In this document: positions 8,695-17,711 of the stretch, piece by piece | How the letters are laid out: each line of letters begins with the position of its first letter | How positions within the stretch are numbered: position 1 is the first letter of the stretch | Origin: Gammaproteobacteria bacterium | GTDB lineage: Bacteria > Pseudomonadota > Gammaproteobacteria > Thiohalobacterales > Thiohalobacteraceae | NCBI GenBank assembly: GCA_018819175.1 | Contig: JAHJQQ010000015.1 | Span: 17,446 to 81,445, forward strand | Length of the DNA stretch: 64,000 nucleotides | Direction: 5' to 3' | Position numbers and translations under genes: made by a program | Notes under the pieces: model-generated | What the model was told of the DNA's origin: nothing | The model's database searches: none | Seen by the model: only the letters and a program-made list of their open reading frames with translations

Positions 8695-8727
8695 TGATCA
8701 ATACTGTCAGAATCCTTTGAAGCCCAG

Positions 8728-10041
8728 CTACGACCGTACTACCCGCAATCGCAAGAAATGCGTCGCGCAGGAAATACAGGGGTCGTAATTTCTGATCACC
8801 TTCTCGCCGTGCAAGCGCAGCTCGTCCTCGGGTTTATCCAGGCCTAGGCGTAGCAGCGACTGGCGCAAATCGTCTTCAATGCGTGCCTGATTCTGGCTGG
8901 TGGGTGGAACAATGCGTGCGGTTTTGACATTGCCATTGGCATCCGTCGTATAACGATGCCAGAGGACGCCGCGCGGCGCCTCGGTGCAGCCGACGCCCTC
9001 GCCCTCGCAGGGTTGATGCTCGACATAGGGACTATCCGGCACGGCATAGTCCTGCAGAATGCTCAGCGCCTCGTTGACGGCCAGCCATATCTCGGCGGCA
9101 CGCGCCAGGGCGCTATGGAACATATTGCGGCTCGGCAGTTCCAATCCAACTTCGGCAAGCAGGGCTCGCAATTCGTCGGGGAGACAGTCGGCATTCAGAT
9201 TCAGTCGCGCCAGTGGTCCGACCAGATAGGGTTTGTCATCGAGCAGTGCATGCAGCGCGGTGGAATGCGGCGCCTGGAATTCCCGCATATGCGTATCGAA
9301 CTGGTCGATGGGTAGGTCATGTCCGGCATCCGAAACCAGACGCCCGCGTAGAATGGGATATTCACCGGGATGGCGCAGGGCGAGGCTGGTGAAATCCTGA
9401 TTGTCATCCGGTAGCGACCAGGAAGCGACCCAACGCAGCAACTCGTCAGCCTCAGTGCGCGCCTCTCTCAATCGTTCAGTCACGGCGCTGACATCAACCA
9501 ATGAGGGCGCACTGTGAAAACCACCGACACGCACGCCGACCGGATGCACGGAACGTCCACCAAACAGGGCGATCAACGCATTACCCAGACCCTGCAGGCG
9601 CAGCCCGCGGCGTACCGCATGCGCATCCAGGCGTGCCAATTCGGCCGCGCTGTTCACGCCAAAGAAATCCGGCGCGGCCAGCAGATGAATATGCAAGCTG
9701 TGGCTTTGCAACCACTCGCCGCAGTACATCACCCGGCGCATGGCCTGTGCCCAGAGCGAAGGCTCGACGCCGTAGATTGCCTCCAGTGCCTGTACCGCGC
9801 TCATCTGATAGGCCACCGGACAGATACCGCAGATACGCGCAACCCGGTCAATCACATCCTGTGCCGGATTGCCGATCAGGAACTGCTCAAAGAAACGGGG
9901 CGGTTCGTAGATCTCCAGACGCAGCTCGCTCAACATACCGTTCTCGATACTGAGATCCAGAGCGCCCTCGCCCTCCACCCGTGCCAGCACGGGCACGCGG
10001 ATACGGATTTTACGGCCTTCTAGTTTGCGGTCCTCAGACAT
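8728..10041 (-). CDS. hyhL: Group 3b [NiFe] hydrogenase large (alpha) subunit
   Basis: A 437-residue nickel-site subunit of a soluble, NAD(P)-linked bidirectional hydrogenase. The N-terminal nickel motif RICGICPVAY lies at about 70 and the C-terminal motif DPCISCATH close to the end. The nine residues after that histidine would be the tail removed during maturation. The ATG at 10041 is chosen because AAGGA lies seven bases upstream; an in-frame ATG at 10047 falls in the ribosome site. It is the last gene of the beta-gamma-delta-alpha set (12053-13174, 11217-12056, 10158-10943, 8728-10041). Similar enzymes are called sulfhydrogenase in Pyrococcus. Its direction in the cell (H2 use or release) cannot be told from the sequence. 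Confidence 0.92.
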   Translation of the reverse strand: MSEDRKLEGRKIRIRVPVLARVEGEGALDLSIENGMLSELRLEIYEPPRFFEQFLIGNPAQDVIDRVARICGICPVAYQMSAVQALEAIYGVEPSLWAQAMRRVMYCGEWLQSHSLHIHLLAAPDFFGVNSAAELARLDAHAVRRGLRLQGLGNALIALFGGRSVHPVGVRVGGFHSAPSLVDVSAVTERLREARTEADELLRWVASWSLPDDNQDFTSLALRHPGEYPILRGRLVSDAGHDLPIDQFDTHMREFQAPHSTALHALLDDKPYLVGPLARLNLNADCLPDELRALLAEVGLELPSRNMFHSALARAAEIWLAVNEALSILQDYAVPDSPYVEHQPCEGEGVGCTEAPRGVLWHRYTTDANGNVKTARIVPPTSQNQARIEDDLRQSLLRLGLDKPEDELRLHGEKVIRNYDPCISCATHFLRLRVVRS

Positions 10042-10075
10042 AATCATCCTTCGGACGAAGAACAATATACGTGTC

Positions 10076-10139
10076 GTCATTCCGGCGAAGGCAGGAATCC
10101 ATGACTGAACCCCTGGATTCCGGCCTTCGCCGGAATGAC
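10076..10139. repeat. Palindromic repeat family B, copy 2
   Basis: The arms 10076-10101 and 10114-10139 are near-perfect inverted repeats of the GTCATTCCGGCGAAGGC type. The element sits in the short gap between the delta and alpha hydrogenase genes, just before the ribosome site of the alpha gene. Confidence 0.88.
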
Positions 10140-10157
10140 GGATTCTTCATCAGCACC

Positions 10158-10943
10158 TTAACCATGTTGACCTCGCCAGCGCGCAGTCGCCTGAGCGAAC
10201 AGTGGCGACTGATTGGTGGTCGTTTCGAAATGTTGCGCAATCTGTTCCGCCGGCAACCCTAAACCTTGCATACGCATACCAAGCGATACCGCATTGGCGT
10301 TTTCCGCTGCGCCGTAACAACCGTAGCAGGCGCGCCCGAAGCTGGGGCAAAGCGCACCGCAACCGGTGCGCGTAACCGGGCCAAGGCAGGCTTCGCCTCG
10401 CGCCACCATCACACATACCGCCTGTTGGCGCTTACATTCCATACAGACCTTATCCTTGGCATCGATCGGTGCAACCCCGAACAACAGTGCACGCACCGCC
10501 GCCACGACCTGTCGCCCATTGACCGGACAGCCCCATAGCTCGAAATCCACCGGCACGGCCGCGCGGATCGGCTGCACCTTGTCGAGCGAAGCTATGTATT
10601 CAGGCTGCGCATACACAGCCGCCACCCATTCCTTGGCATCGGCCAGGTTGCGCAGCGCCTGCAAACCACCCGCCGTGGCACAGGCACCGATGGTAATCAG
10701 ATATTTCGCATGCGCACGGACCTGTTGGATACGTTCCAGATCCTGTGGCGTCGACAGACTGCCCTCGACAAAGGCGATATCGACATCGGCCTCTTCATCG
10801 AGTATGCCCGCCTCGGCAAAGTGACGCACATCCACCAGCTCCATCAACTGCAACAGATCCTCGCCCAGATTCAGGAACGCCAGCTGACAGCCATCGCAGG
10901 AGCTGAACTTGTGTACGGCGATGCTTGGCTTAGATGTGGCCAT
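10158..10943 (-). CDS. hyhS: Group 3b [NiFe] hydrogenase small (delta) subunit
   Basis: A 261-residue iron-sulfur subunit that carries electrons from the nickel site. The proximal cluster motif SSCDGCQLAF is at about 14, followed by IGACATAGG near 105 and GCPVNGRQ near 148. Two further cysteine groups follow (MECKRQQAVC and CYGCYG). There is no Tat signal, which fits a cytoplasmic enzyme. The ATG at 10943 is supported by GGAAGAG just upstream; a longer frame reaching 11048 would only translate the CGCCAAG repeat. A 273-bp repeat-filled gap separates it from the gamma subunit gene, unusual inside an operon. Confidence 0.92.
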   Translation of the reverse strand: MATSKPSIAVHKFSSCDGCQLAFLNLGEDLLQLMELVDVRHFAEAGILDEEADVDIAFVEGSLSTPQDLERIQQVRAHAKYLITIGACATAGGLQALRNLADAKEWVAAVYAQPEYIASLDKVQPIRAAVPVDFELWGCPVNGRQVVAAVRALLFGVAPIDAKDKVCMECKRQQAVCVMVARGEACLGPVTRTGCGALCPSFGRACYGCYGAAENANAVSLGMRMQGLGLPAEQIAQHFETTTNQSPLFAQATARWRGQHG

Positions 10944-10959
10944 CTTCTCTTCCAATAAT

Positions 10960-11205
10960 GAACCGCCAAGACGCCAAGGGCGCCAAGAAATACAATCGAA
11001 CCGCCAAGGCGCCAAGTACGCCAAGAATGCGTAAATAAGTATTAACAATCACATCATTCCGGCGCCGGAATGACGTACACGTAATACTGTCTATATAAGA
11101 AATCATAGAGCCTTTACCTTAGTTACTCTTGGCGCTCTTGGCGCCCTTGGCGTCTTGGCGGTTCACACTGGTTTTATCTTGGTGTCCTTGGCGTCTTGGC
11201 GGTTC
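10960..11205. repeat. Nested inverted repeats built on CGCCAAG units
   Basis: The arm at 10960-11028 holds many copies of (G)CGCCAAG. The arm at 11127-11205 holds the complement (CTTGGCG) in opposite orientation, each arm containing two GAACCGCCAAG-type ends. Near the centre lies a small palindrome TCATTCCGGCGCCGGAATGA (11054-11073) of family B type. The whole fills the hyhG-hyhS gap and could fold into a very large hairpin in the transcript. Confidence 0.85.
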
Positions 11206-11216
11206 AAATAACAAAT

Positions 11217-12056
11217 TCAAAACCCCTTCACACCAAGCCGCTCACGTATCTCCGGATAACAAAATACCGGCCCGTCCTTACATACAAAATGCGGGCCGAT
11301 CTGGCAATGCCCACACTGCCCCAGCGCGCATTGCATGTTGCGCTCCATCGACAGCCAGATATGTTTTTCGTCCACGCCTGAATCACAGAGCTTGCGTATA
11401 CTGGCCAGCATCATGGGTTCGGGGCCGCACACCATGACGTGTGCGTTGTTCAGATCGAAGGCAACCTGATCAATAAGCTCTGTCACCAATCCGACATGCC
11501 AGCTCCAGCTCGCGCCGGCGACATCAGCGGCCAGCAGAACCTGTGTGTCGGGCAATGCGGCCCATTGATCGTAGCGGTCGCGCCAGATCAGGTCATCCAT
11601 ATGCTTGACGCCCTGTAGAATGGCGATACGCCCGAACTCGGCGCGTCGTTGTGTGACATAGTTGATGACCGACACCAGCGGTGCGCAGCCCAGCCCGCCG
11701 GTCAATAGCAGCAGATCCTTGCCGCGCACCTGTTCGAGCGGCCAGCCGCGCCCGAACGGACCACGGATACCGATACGGTCGCCGACCTTGAGTGCATCGA
11801 AACCGCGCGTCACGCGTCCCACCACACGGATGGTATGTTCCAGTTCATCGTCTCTGTCGGGGTCGGAGACAATGGAGATCGGGATCTCGCCGACGCCATA
11901 GAGATAAAGCATGTTGAATTGCCCCGGCATAAAGCGGTATGCGCTATGCTGAGCCGGATCACACAGACGCAGGCCAAGGGTGAACACCGAAGGTGATTCC
12001 TGGGTGCGCCGGATAATCTCGGCGGCGACAGGCACTCTGCTCAGTGCCGCACTCAT
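11217..12056 (-). CDS. hyhG: Group 3b hydrogenase gamma subunit (FAD/NAD(P)-binding reductase)
   Basis: A 279-residue flavoprotein of the ferredoxin-NADP reductase type. An FAD-binding barrel spans about residues 1-100, with RGPFGRGWP near 100. A nucleotide-binding part follows, with LLTGGLGCAPL near 120. A C-terminal [2Fe-2S] cysteine group lies in MQCALGQCGHCQIG near 245. It passes electrons between NAD(P) and the iron-sulfur subunits. The ATG at 12056 overlaps the stop of the beta subunit gene (ATGA), which shows the start and coupling. The assignment as gamma subunit rests on the neighbours. Confidence 0.9.
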   Translation of the reverse strand: MSAALSRVPVAAEIIRRTQESPSVFTLGLRLCDPAQHSAYRFMPGQFNMLYLYGVGEIPISIVSDPDRDDELEHTIRVVGRVTRGFDALKVGDRIGIRGPFGRGWPLEQVRGKDLLLLTGGLGCAPLVSVINYVTQRRAEFGRIAILQGVKHMDDLIWRDRYDQWAALPDTQVLLAADVAGASWSWHVGLVTELIDQVAFDLNNAHVMVCGPEPMMLASIRKLCDSGVDEKHIWLSMERNMQCALGQCGHCQIGPHFVCKDGPVFCYPEIRERLGVKGF

Positions 12057-13174
12057 GTCGGCGACGCCGCGAGTGCGGCGACCTCTTCGGTAATGTCGAT
12101 GCCGACCGGGCACCAGCTGATGCAGCGCCCGCAGCCGACGCAGCCGCTTCTGCCGTACTGGTCATGCCAGGCGGCGAGCTTATGGGTCAACCATTGCCGG
12201 TAACGCAACCTCGTGTCGGCGCGAATGGTGATGCCGTGAATATAACTGTGACCTTGAGTGAAACAGGAATCCCAGACGCGTGCATGGGTACTTCCAGAAC
12301 CGTCAAGCAGCGGTTGTTCCTGTTCGCTGTAGCAGAAGCAGGTTGGGCAGACTGAAGTGCAGTTGCCGCAGGATAGGCAACGCCCAGCGACCTCCACCCA
12401 GCGTGGATGCTCCAAGCGCTTGTCGAGCATCGGACGGAGGTCGCGTGCTGGCAAGCTGCGTTTTTGCACCGCGCGTGCCTGCTGTCGCTGTTGCGCGACG
12501 ACAGTCTGTTGTTCTGGTGTAACAGGCGCCAACTCGAGTTGCCCGGCAACACTCGCACCGCGTTCACTGGCGCTGTGCAGAATGAAACCGTCATCCAATT
12601 CATCGAGGATCAGGTCGCAGCCAGCATTGGTCCCGGTGGCCTCTGGAACTTCAGGGCCATCGCCGGTGGACACGCAGAAACAGGTCGCCGCCGGATGCGT
12701 GCAATTGACCGCGACCAGGAACATCCCCTCTCGACGCGCCGCATACTGTACATCTCTATTCAGGCCCTGCAGGAAATGCGCATCCTGCAGGCGCAACGCG
12801 GCAAGATCGCAGGCACGCACGCCAATCACCGCCAACGCTTGCGACTCAGGTGACACAGTTTTGAAAGTCAGGGCCTCACGCGCATCACGCTCGACGCACC
12901 ACAGGGTTTCGCGTGGTGCGAAAAGAAATGGCTTGATGGCCTGCGGACCATTGGCCCAAGCGAATTGACGGGACGTGTCAGTGTGATCGAGACGGTAGCG
13001 GCCGGGCGCCTGGCTATCCCGGCAACCGCTCGGCAAACTCTGTGCGTTCGGCAGATCGCAGTACTGAATGGCGCCATCGAGAACCATCGGACCAACACAA
13101 CGGTACCCACTTGCCCGCAACGCGGTAAGCAAGCGGTCGAGGTTTTCGCGTGCAAGAAATCCAAGCGTCGTCAT
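12053..13174 (-). CDS. hyhB: Group 3b hydrogenase beta subunit (4Fe-4S dicluster protein)
   Basis: A 373-residue electron-transfer protein with two ferredoxin motifs near the C-terminus: CLSCGNCTSVCPTC at about 265 and CVGCGRCISWCPVG at about 345. The larger N-terminal part matches the hydrogenase/sulfur reductase beta subunit family. It is the first gene of the group 3b set and ends in a four-base overlap with the gamma gene. The ATG at 13174 is preferred; an upstream TTG at 13207 is possible, and neither has a strong ribosome site. It begins about 100 bp after hupE, so it may be transcribed from the group 1 array upstream. Confidence 0.88.
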   Translation of the reverse strand: MTTLGFLARENLDRLLTALRASGYRCVGPMVLDGAIQYCDLPNAQSLPSGCRDSQAPGRYRLDHTDTSRQFAWANGPQAIKPFLFAPRETLWCVERDAREALTFKTVSPESQALAVIGVRACDLAALRLQDAHFLQGLNRDVQYAARREGMFLVAVNCTHPAATCFCVSTGDGPEVPEATGTNAGCDLILDELDDGFILHSASERGASVAGQLELAPVTPEQQTVVAQQRQQARAVQKRSLPARDLRPMLDKRLEHPRWVEVAGRCLSCGNCTSVCPTCFCYSEQEQPLLDGSGSTHARVWDSCFTQGHSYIHGITIRADTRLRYRQWLTHKLAAWHDQYGRSGCVGCGRCISWCPVGIDITEEVAALAASPT

Positions 13175-13228
13175 GGTCGAGCCACGGTAGCCTGCACAAA
13201 GAGACAATACAAACCGAAGCGAGTTGCA

Positions 13229-13256
13229 TATAGGCGCGGGCTGCGCCCACGCCTAT
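13229..13256. other. Hairpin between hupE and the group 3b genes
   Basis: The arms TAGGCG-C-GGGC and GCCC-A-CGCCTA enclose a 3-base loop and give a stable stem in either strand. No run of T follows, so it is not a classical terminator. It lies in the only gap that could separate the two hydrogenase units, so it may reduce read-through or be a repeat remnant. Confidence 0.55.
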
Positions 13257-13274
13257 CAATCGGTGGCGTGTTGG

Positions 13275-13859
13275 CTAATTTCCCAACAACCAACCACCAC
13301 CCAGGGCAGCCACGGCACCACCGGCAACGCGCAGCAACGGAGCGAATCGGCCGCTGCGCAACGCGACGGATATACGTATCGCCGCGAACTGCACCAGCGC
13401 CGAGGTCAACAGGAAGCCGAGCACATACAATGCAGGCTGCGCGGTCTGTGGCAGCTCAGTGCCGTGTGCATGGCCATGGAACAATGCAAAGGCAAACAGA
13501 ATCGCCGCACCTATTGCGGCAGATGGACGCGCCGCCGAGGCAGCGAGAACGCCGAACAGCAACACCGAAACGGCAATCATGGGTTCGACCATAGGCAGGT
13601 ATACCCCGCCCCACGCGAGCATGGCACCACCGAACATACCGGCGAGAAAACCAACCGGCAGCAAGTAGTGTGCACGTCCACCCAGCCAACCGGCCCAGAG
13701 ACCGGCACCGATCAGTGCAAACAGATGATCGAAACCGATCAGCGGATGCACCATGCCGGCCATGAAGCCGGCTCCCTGAGCACCAAAAGTATGCGCGCCC
13801 GCAACCGGGGCGACTAAGGACAACAGCGTCAGTACTGTCAATTTGTTGATGATTCGCAT
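13275..13859 (-). CDS. hupE: HupE/UreJ-family nickel permease-like protein
   Basis: A 194-residue membrane protein with a signal-like N-terminus (cleavage likely near residue 22, after VAGA) and about six hydrophobic segments. The family motif HPLIGFDHLFALIGAG begins near residue 38, and a second histidine group (FHGHAHG) lies near 128. HupE proteins are thought to bring nickel to hydrogenases. It starts 70 bp after the end of hynL on the same strand, so it is probably the last gene of the group 1 operon. The transport role is inferred from the family. Confidence 0.87.
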   Translation of the reverse strand: MRIINKLTVLTLLSLVAPVAGAHTFGAQGAGFMAGMVHPLIGFDHLFALIGAGLWAGWLGGRAHYLLPVGFLAGMFGGAMLAWGGVYLPMVEPMIAVSVLLFGVLAASAARPSAAIGAAILFAFALFHGHAHGTELPQTAQPALYVLGFLLTSALVQFAAIRISVALRSGRFAPLLRVAGGAVAALGGGWLLGN

Positions 13860-13929
13860 GTGCCTACTCCTGTTGCTCGCAAATATTTATTGACCGCACG
13901 ATAGCCCATTGCAATGGCCGTGCTGATAC

Positions 13930-15705
13930 TCACTTCACCTTGACCTTGACCAGCTCCTCGCCATTCGGATCGGTCACATGCACCGCGCAGGCAATGCAGG
14001 GGTCAAAGCTATGAATGGTGCGCAGGATTTCGATGGGCTGCTTCGGATCATGCAGTTTATGACCCGCGAGCGCTGCCTCATAGGCACCCTCCTGGCCTTT
14101 GGAATCGCGCGGCCCCGCATTCCAGGTACTCGGCACCACGGCCTGGTAGTTGTCGATCTTGCCGTCCTTGATGACGATCCAATGCGCCAGTGCGCCACGC
14201 GGGGCTTCCATGAAGCCAACACCTTTCGCTGTGCTCGGCCAGGTGGACGGATCCCACTTCGTTTCGTTGAAGGTGCGTAAATCCCCAGCCTTGATGTTGG
14301 CCACCAGGTTGTTGTACCAGGTTTCCATCTTGTCGACGATAAGCTTGGTTTCCAAGGTGCGCGCCGCGGTGCGACCCAGTGTTGAATACAGCGCCTGGAT
14401 CGGCACGTCCAAGGTACGCAGCGTACTGTCGACCAGCTCCTTGGCCTGTTCATTACCGGTCGCATACATCATCAACATGCGCGCCAACGGACCCACCTCG
14501 ACGGCATGCCCGCGCCAACGGGGTGATTTCAGCCAGGAATAGCTGGCATCGGTATCAAGGTGGTCATAGGGCGGTTGCGGACCGGTATAGTCGAACTCGG
14601 TCTCACCGGCATAGGGATGCAGGCCCTTGTCCTTGCCTTCCTGATATTTGTACCAGGAGTGCGATACGTATTCCTGGATCTGGTCCTCGGCATTCAGATC
14701 GACCTCATGGATCTGCGACAGGTCGCGATTCAGAATCACGCCCTTCGGCACCAGATAGGTGCTCGGATCGTCCATGCCCTGCTCCGGGAAATCGCCGTAG
14801 GTCATGAAATTGCCAAGGCCTTCGCCCTGCGCGCCCCAATCCTTGTAGAAGGATGCGATGGCGAGCGTATCCGGCACATAGGCCTGATCGACGAAGGCGC
14901 GCATCTGATCGATGATCTCCTTCACGCGCTGCAGACCGACCATGTTCAGCGCCGTGGCACCGGCACCGCCATGGAACTGTGGACCATTGCCCATGCCACC
15001 GCCTTTGCCGTCCATGCCGCTGATGGCCGTGGGAGCACCGCCGACCACGAAGTTCGGATGCGGATTCTTGCCACCGAAAATGGTGTGCAACCGCGCCACA
15101 TCACGTTGCCAGGTGAGCGCTTCCAGATAATGCGCCACAGCCATCAGATTCGCTTCCGGCGGCAACTTGTAGGCCGGGTGGCCCCAATAGCCATTGCTGA
15201 AAATACCCAGCTGTCCGCCCTCGACGAAGTTCTTCAACTTCTTCTGCACATCCGAGAAATAACCCGGCGAGGATTTCGGGAAACTGCTGATGGATTGCGC
15301 GAGTTCCGATGTCGCCTTGGGATCGGCGCTCAACGCGGAGACCACATCCACCCAGTCGAGCGCATGCAGGTGATAGAAATGCATCACATGGTCATGCACA
15401 TATTGCGCGCCGATCATGAGATTGCGGATCAACTGCGCATTAGGAGGGATTTCATAGCTGAGCGCATTCTCCACCGCACGCACCGAGGCGATACCGTGCA
15501 CCAGCGTGCAGACACCGCAGATACGCTGGGCGAAGGCCCAGGCATCGCGCGGATCGCGTCCGCGCAGGATGATCTCGATGCCGCGCACCATAGTGCCGGA
15601 GCTGGAGGCCTGCGTGATAACACCGGCCTCATCCGTTTCCGCCTCGATGCGTAAATGGCCTTCGATGCGGGTGATGGGATCAACAACGATGCGTTGTGAA
15701 CTCAT
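13930..15705 (-). CDS. hynL: Group 1 [NiFe] hydrogenase large subunit (HynL/HupL type)
   Basis: A 591-residue nickel-site subunit of a periplasm-facing uptake hydrogenase. It opens with the family start VDPITRIEGH, has RICGVCTLVH near 60-70 and ends with DPCIACAVH plus about 15 residues that the maturation protease would remove. The ATG at 15705 has AAAGGA about nine bases upstream; the longer frame to 15747 lacks this. It follows isp2 in the order hynS-isp1-isp2-hynL, an arrangement known from Thiocapsa roseopersicina and Allochromatium, where the two structural genes are separated by the electron-transfer genes. Confidence 0.95.
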   Translation of the reverse strand: MSSQRIVVDPITRIEGHLRIEAETDEAGVITQASSSGTMVRGIEIILRGRDPRDAWAFAQRICGVCTLVHGIASVRAVENALSYEIPPNAQLIRNLMIGAQYVHDHVMHFYHLHALDWVDVVSALSADPKATSELAQSISSFPKSSPGYFSDVQKKLKNFVEGGQLGIFSNGYWGHPAYKLPPEANLMAVAHYLEALTWQRDVARLHTIFGGKNPHPNFVVGGAPTAISGMDGKGGGMGNGPQFHGGAGATALNMVGLQRVKEIIDQMRAFVDQAYVPDTLAIASFYKDWGAQGEGLGNFMTYGDFPEQGMDDPSTYLVPKGVILNRDLSQIHEVDLNAEDQIQEYVSHSWYKYQEGKDKGLHPYAGETEFDYTGPQPPYDHLDTDASYSWLKSPRWRGHAVEVGPLARMLMMYATGNEQAKELVDSTLRTLDVPIQALYSTLGRTAARTLETKLIVDKMETWYNNLVANIKAGDLRTFNETKWDPSTWPSTAKGVGFMEAPRGALAHWIVIKDGKIDNYQAVVPSTWNAGPRDSKGQEGAYEAALAGHKLHDPKQPIEILRTIHSFDPCIACAVHVTDPNGEELVKVKVK

Positions 15706-15788
15706 GTCTGTTTTCCTTTGCTTTTCGTTGAAAGCTGACTCGCGCAATGCGTGATTCTACGCGAGGGTTGCTCCTGAGTACCCTGCCG

Positions 15789-17054
15789 TTACGATTTGGA
15801 TTCCGCCAAATGCTCGGCAATCATTTCGGTCAACCCCACCACGGGGATATCCATCTGGTAATGCTCCAAGCCCTCTTCCAGGATGATGCGGCAGTTGGCA
15901 CAGGCGGTCACCATGGTCTTGGCACCGGTCTTTTCCAACTGTCCTTTCTTGATCTTGAACACTTGCAGGCGTAGCTCTTCAGCATCCTCATTGGCACTGA
16001 CACCGCCGCCGCCGCCACAGCACCAGTTGTACTTGCCGGCATCTTCCATCTCGACGAAGTCCTTCGCCACCATGTTCATCAGATTGCGCGGCTGTTGCAC
16101 CACGCCGCCACGACGCACCAACTGACAGGGATCGTGGAAGGTCATGCGATCCATTTCGAAACCTTCGGTCTTGAGCAATCCCTGCGCGCGGAACTCATCG
16201 AGGACTTCAAGGATATGCAGCACCTTGAAGCTGAACGGCCGGCCAACCAGATTGGCGCCGTCCCAGCGCAAGGCCGTGTAGGCATGCCCGCATTCAGGAC
16301 TGATAACGGTCTTGACCTTGAGTCGTTCCGCGCCTTCGACAATGCGATTGACAATGACCTTAGCCAGATCCGATGAACCAATCTGAATGCCTGAATTGGT
16401 CGCCTCGAAGGCTGTGGAGCAGAGTGTCCAGGTTTTGCCGGCCTGCTTCATGATCTTGGCAATGGCGCCCAGATATTCCGGGAAGTTCATGATCTCCATC
16501 GAGGACAGCAACACCATGTATTCGGCGCCTTCCTGATCCATGGGGATTTCGATGCCGACATCCTTATGCACATGCTTCATCTGCGCCTGTACCGCCGGCA
16601 GCTTCACACCCATCGGGCTACCGATCTCAATGGCACGCGTGGTGGCGCCGATCAAGCCTTCCGGCGCATGCCCGGACACGGCCATGCCTTCGCGGAATTT
16701 TCGCACCATGTAGACAATATCGTTGCCGACCGGACAGACCAGGGAACAACGCGCGCAAAGTGTGCAGCTGTTGTAGACCAGTTCCTTCCACTCCTCCAAC
16801 TCGTTATCGGTGACCGGCTTGGAGAGCCCGACCATCTTGGCCAGCTTGCCTAACAAGGTGTATTCCTGCTCGTAGATACGACGCAGCGGCTCCAGTTTAT
16901 GGATCGGCGTGTACTTGGGATCACCGGTCTCGGTATAGAACAGACAGGCCTCGGCACACAGGCCGCAGTGCACGCAGCTGTTGAAATAACTCGCGATGGG
17001 CGCGTCGATCATTTCCTTCAGAACGGCGACGCCTTTCTCCAGTGACGCACTCAT
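15789..17054 (-). CDS. isp2: Isp2: HdrD-like iron-sulfur protein of the hydrogenase complex
   Basis: A 421-residue cytoplasmic iron-sulfur protein. Two ferredoxin motifs lie at the N-terminal side (CVHCGLCAEAC near 27 and CTLCARCSLVC near 95). Two cysteine-rich CCG-type regions follow, including CCGGGGGVSANED near 345, the pattern of the catalytic subunit HdrD of heterodisulfide reductase. In hyn operons Isp2 is thought to pass electrons from the hydrogenase via Isp1 to a cytoplasmic or quinone partner. It overlaps the end of isp1 by four bases (ATGA). The name rests on gene order as well as on domains. Confidence 0.9.
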   Translation of the reverse strand: MSASLEKGVAVLKEMIDAPIASYFNSCVHCGLCAEACLFYTETGDPKYTPIHKLEPLRRIYEQEYTLLGKLAKMVGLSKPVTDNELEEWKELVYNSCTLCARCSLVCPVGNDIVYMVRKFREGMAVSGHAPEGLIGATTRAIEIGSPMGVKLPAVQAQMKHVHKDVGIEIPMDQEGAEYMVLLSSMEIMNFPEYLGAIAKIMKQAGKTWTLCSTAFEATNSGIQIGSSDLAKVIVNRIVEGAERLKVKTVISPECGHAYTALRWDGANLVGRPFSFKVLHILEVLDEFRAQGLLKTEGFEMDRMTFHDPCQLVRRGGVVQQPRNLMNMVAKDFVEMEDAGKYNWCCGGGGGVSANEDAEELRLQVFKIKKGQLEKTGAKTMVTACANCRIILEEGLEHYQMDIPVVGLTEMIAEHLAESKS

Positions 17055-17710
17055 ACCGGCACCCCTTTGTGAGCATTCGCATTACCGTTGTACCAGCGTG
17101 AAGCGAACAGCGTGAACACGTGAAACAGTTTGGTGAAGGGCAATACCACCAGCAGAATCTCGACGCTGAGGATATGCAACGCAAGCATGGTGGTATAGGG
17201 CAACAGCAGATGTTGCACCGCAAGATACCCGGTCAATACCGGCAGGAAGGTCACCGCCCAGGTGAAATAATCTTCGAAGGTCGAGAGAAATCGTTTGACG
17301 GGTTTATTAATACGGTCGACCAATACCAGCACCATCGCCGCCATGGTCACGACAGCCGCCAGATCCACCACCTGCGACGGTAAGGCCGGCCAGGACAGTC
17401 CGATAAGGTTTTCGATCAACACGATGTGCGGCGCGAACAGGAACACCACAATCGCCAACCCGATATGAAAGGCATAGCCACCGATATAACTGACCGGCGA
17501 ACGTTTGAGCATGCCGGGTGGTGGCATGGAGCGCCGCACGACGGTATGCCAACCCGAGGCGCCCGCCGCATTCCGTGGCGCCGAGAGATCCTGCTTGCGA
17601 CCCAGACTGTAGATCTCGAACAGGCGCCAGATCGTGCCCAGCAGAAAAACGGCAACTGCGATATTCAAGCCCGGTCCGCGAACCCAGTTGAGCAGTTCCA
17701 TTTCGTTCAT
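17051..17710 (-). CDS. isp1: Isp1: cytochrome b-type membrane subunit of the hydrogenase complex
   Basis: A 219-residue integral membrane protein with about five hydrophobic segments and several histidines in or near them (for example YAFHIGL, LAVQHLL and LALHILSVE), as in the NarI-like di-haem cytochrome b family. It would anchor the hydrogenase and move electrons across the membrane. The ATG at 17710 lies just after the hynS stop, with GGAG seven bases upstream. Its end overlaps isp2. The haem ligands are inferred from the family. Confidence 0.9.
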   Translation of the reverse strand: MNEMELLNWVRGPGLNIAVAVFLLGTIWRLFEIYSLGRKQDLSAPRNAAGASGWHTVVRRSMPPPGMLKRSPVSYIGGYAFHIGLAIVVFLFAPHIVLIENLIGLSWPALPSQVVDLAAVVTMAAMVLVLVDRINKPVKRFLSTFEDYFTWAVTFLPVLTGYLAVQHLLLPYTTMLALHILSVEILLVVLPFTKLFHVFTLFASRWYNGNANAHKGVPV

Positions 17711-17711
17711 G

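Noticed and set aside
14560..15654. Long open frame of 364 codons on the plus strand opposite hynL
   Set aside because: It is a shadow of the GC-rich hynL codons; no ribosome site, family motif or plausible neighbours.
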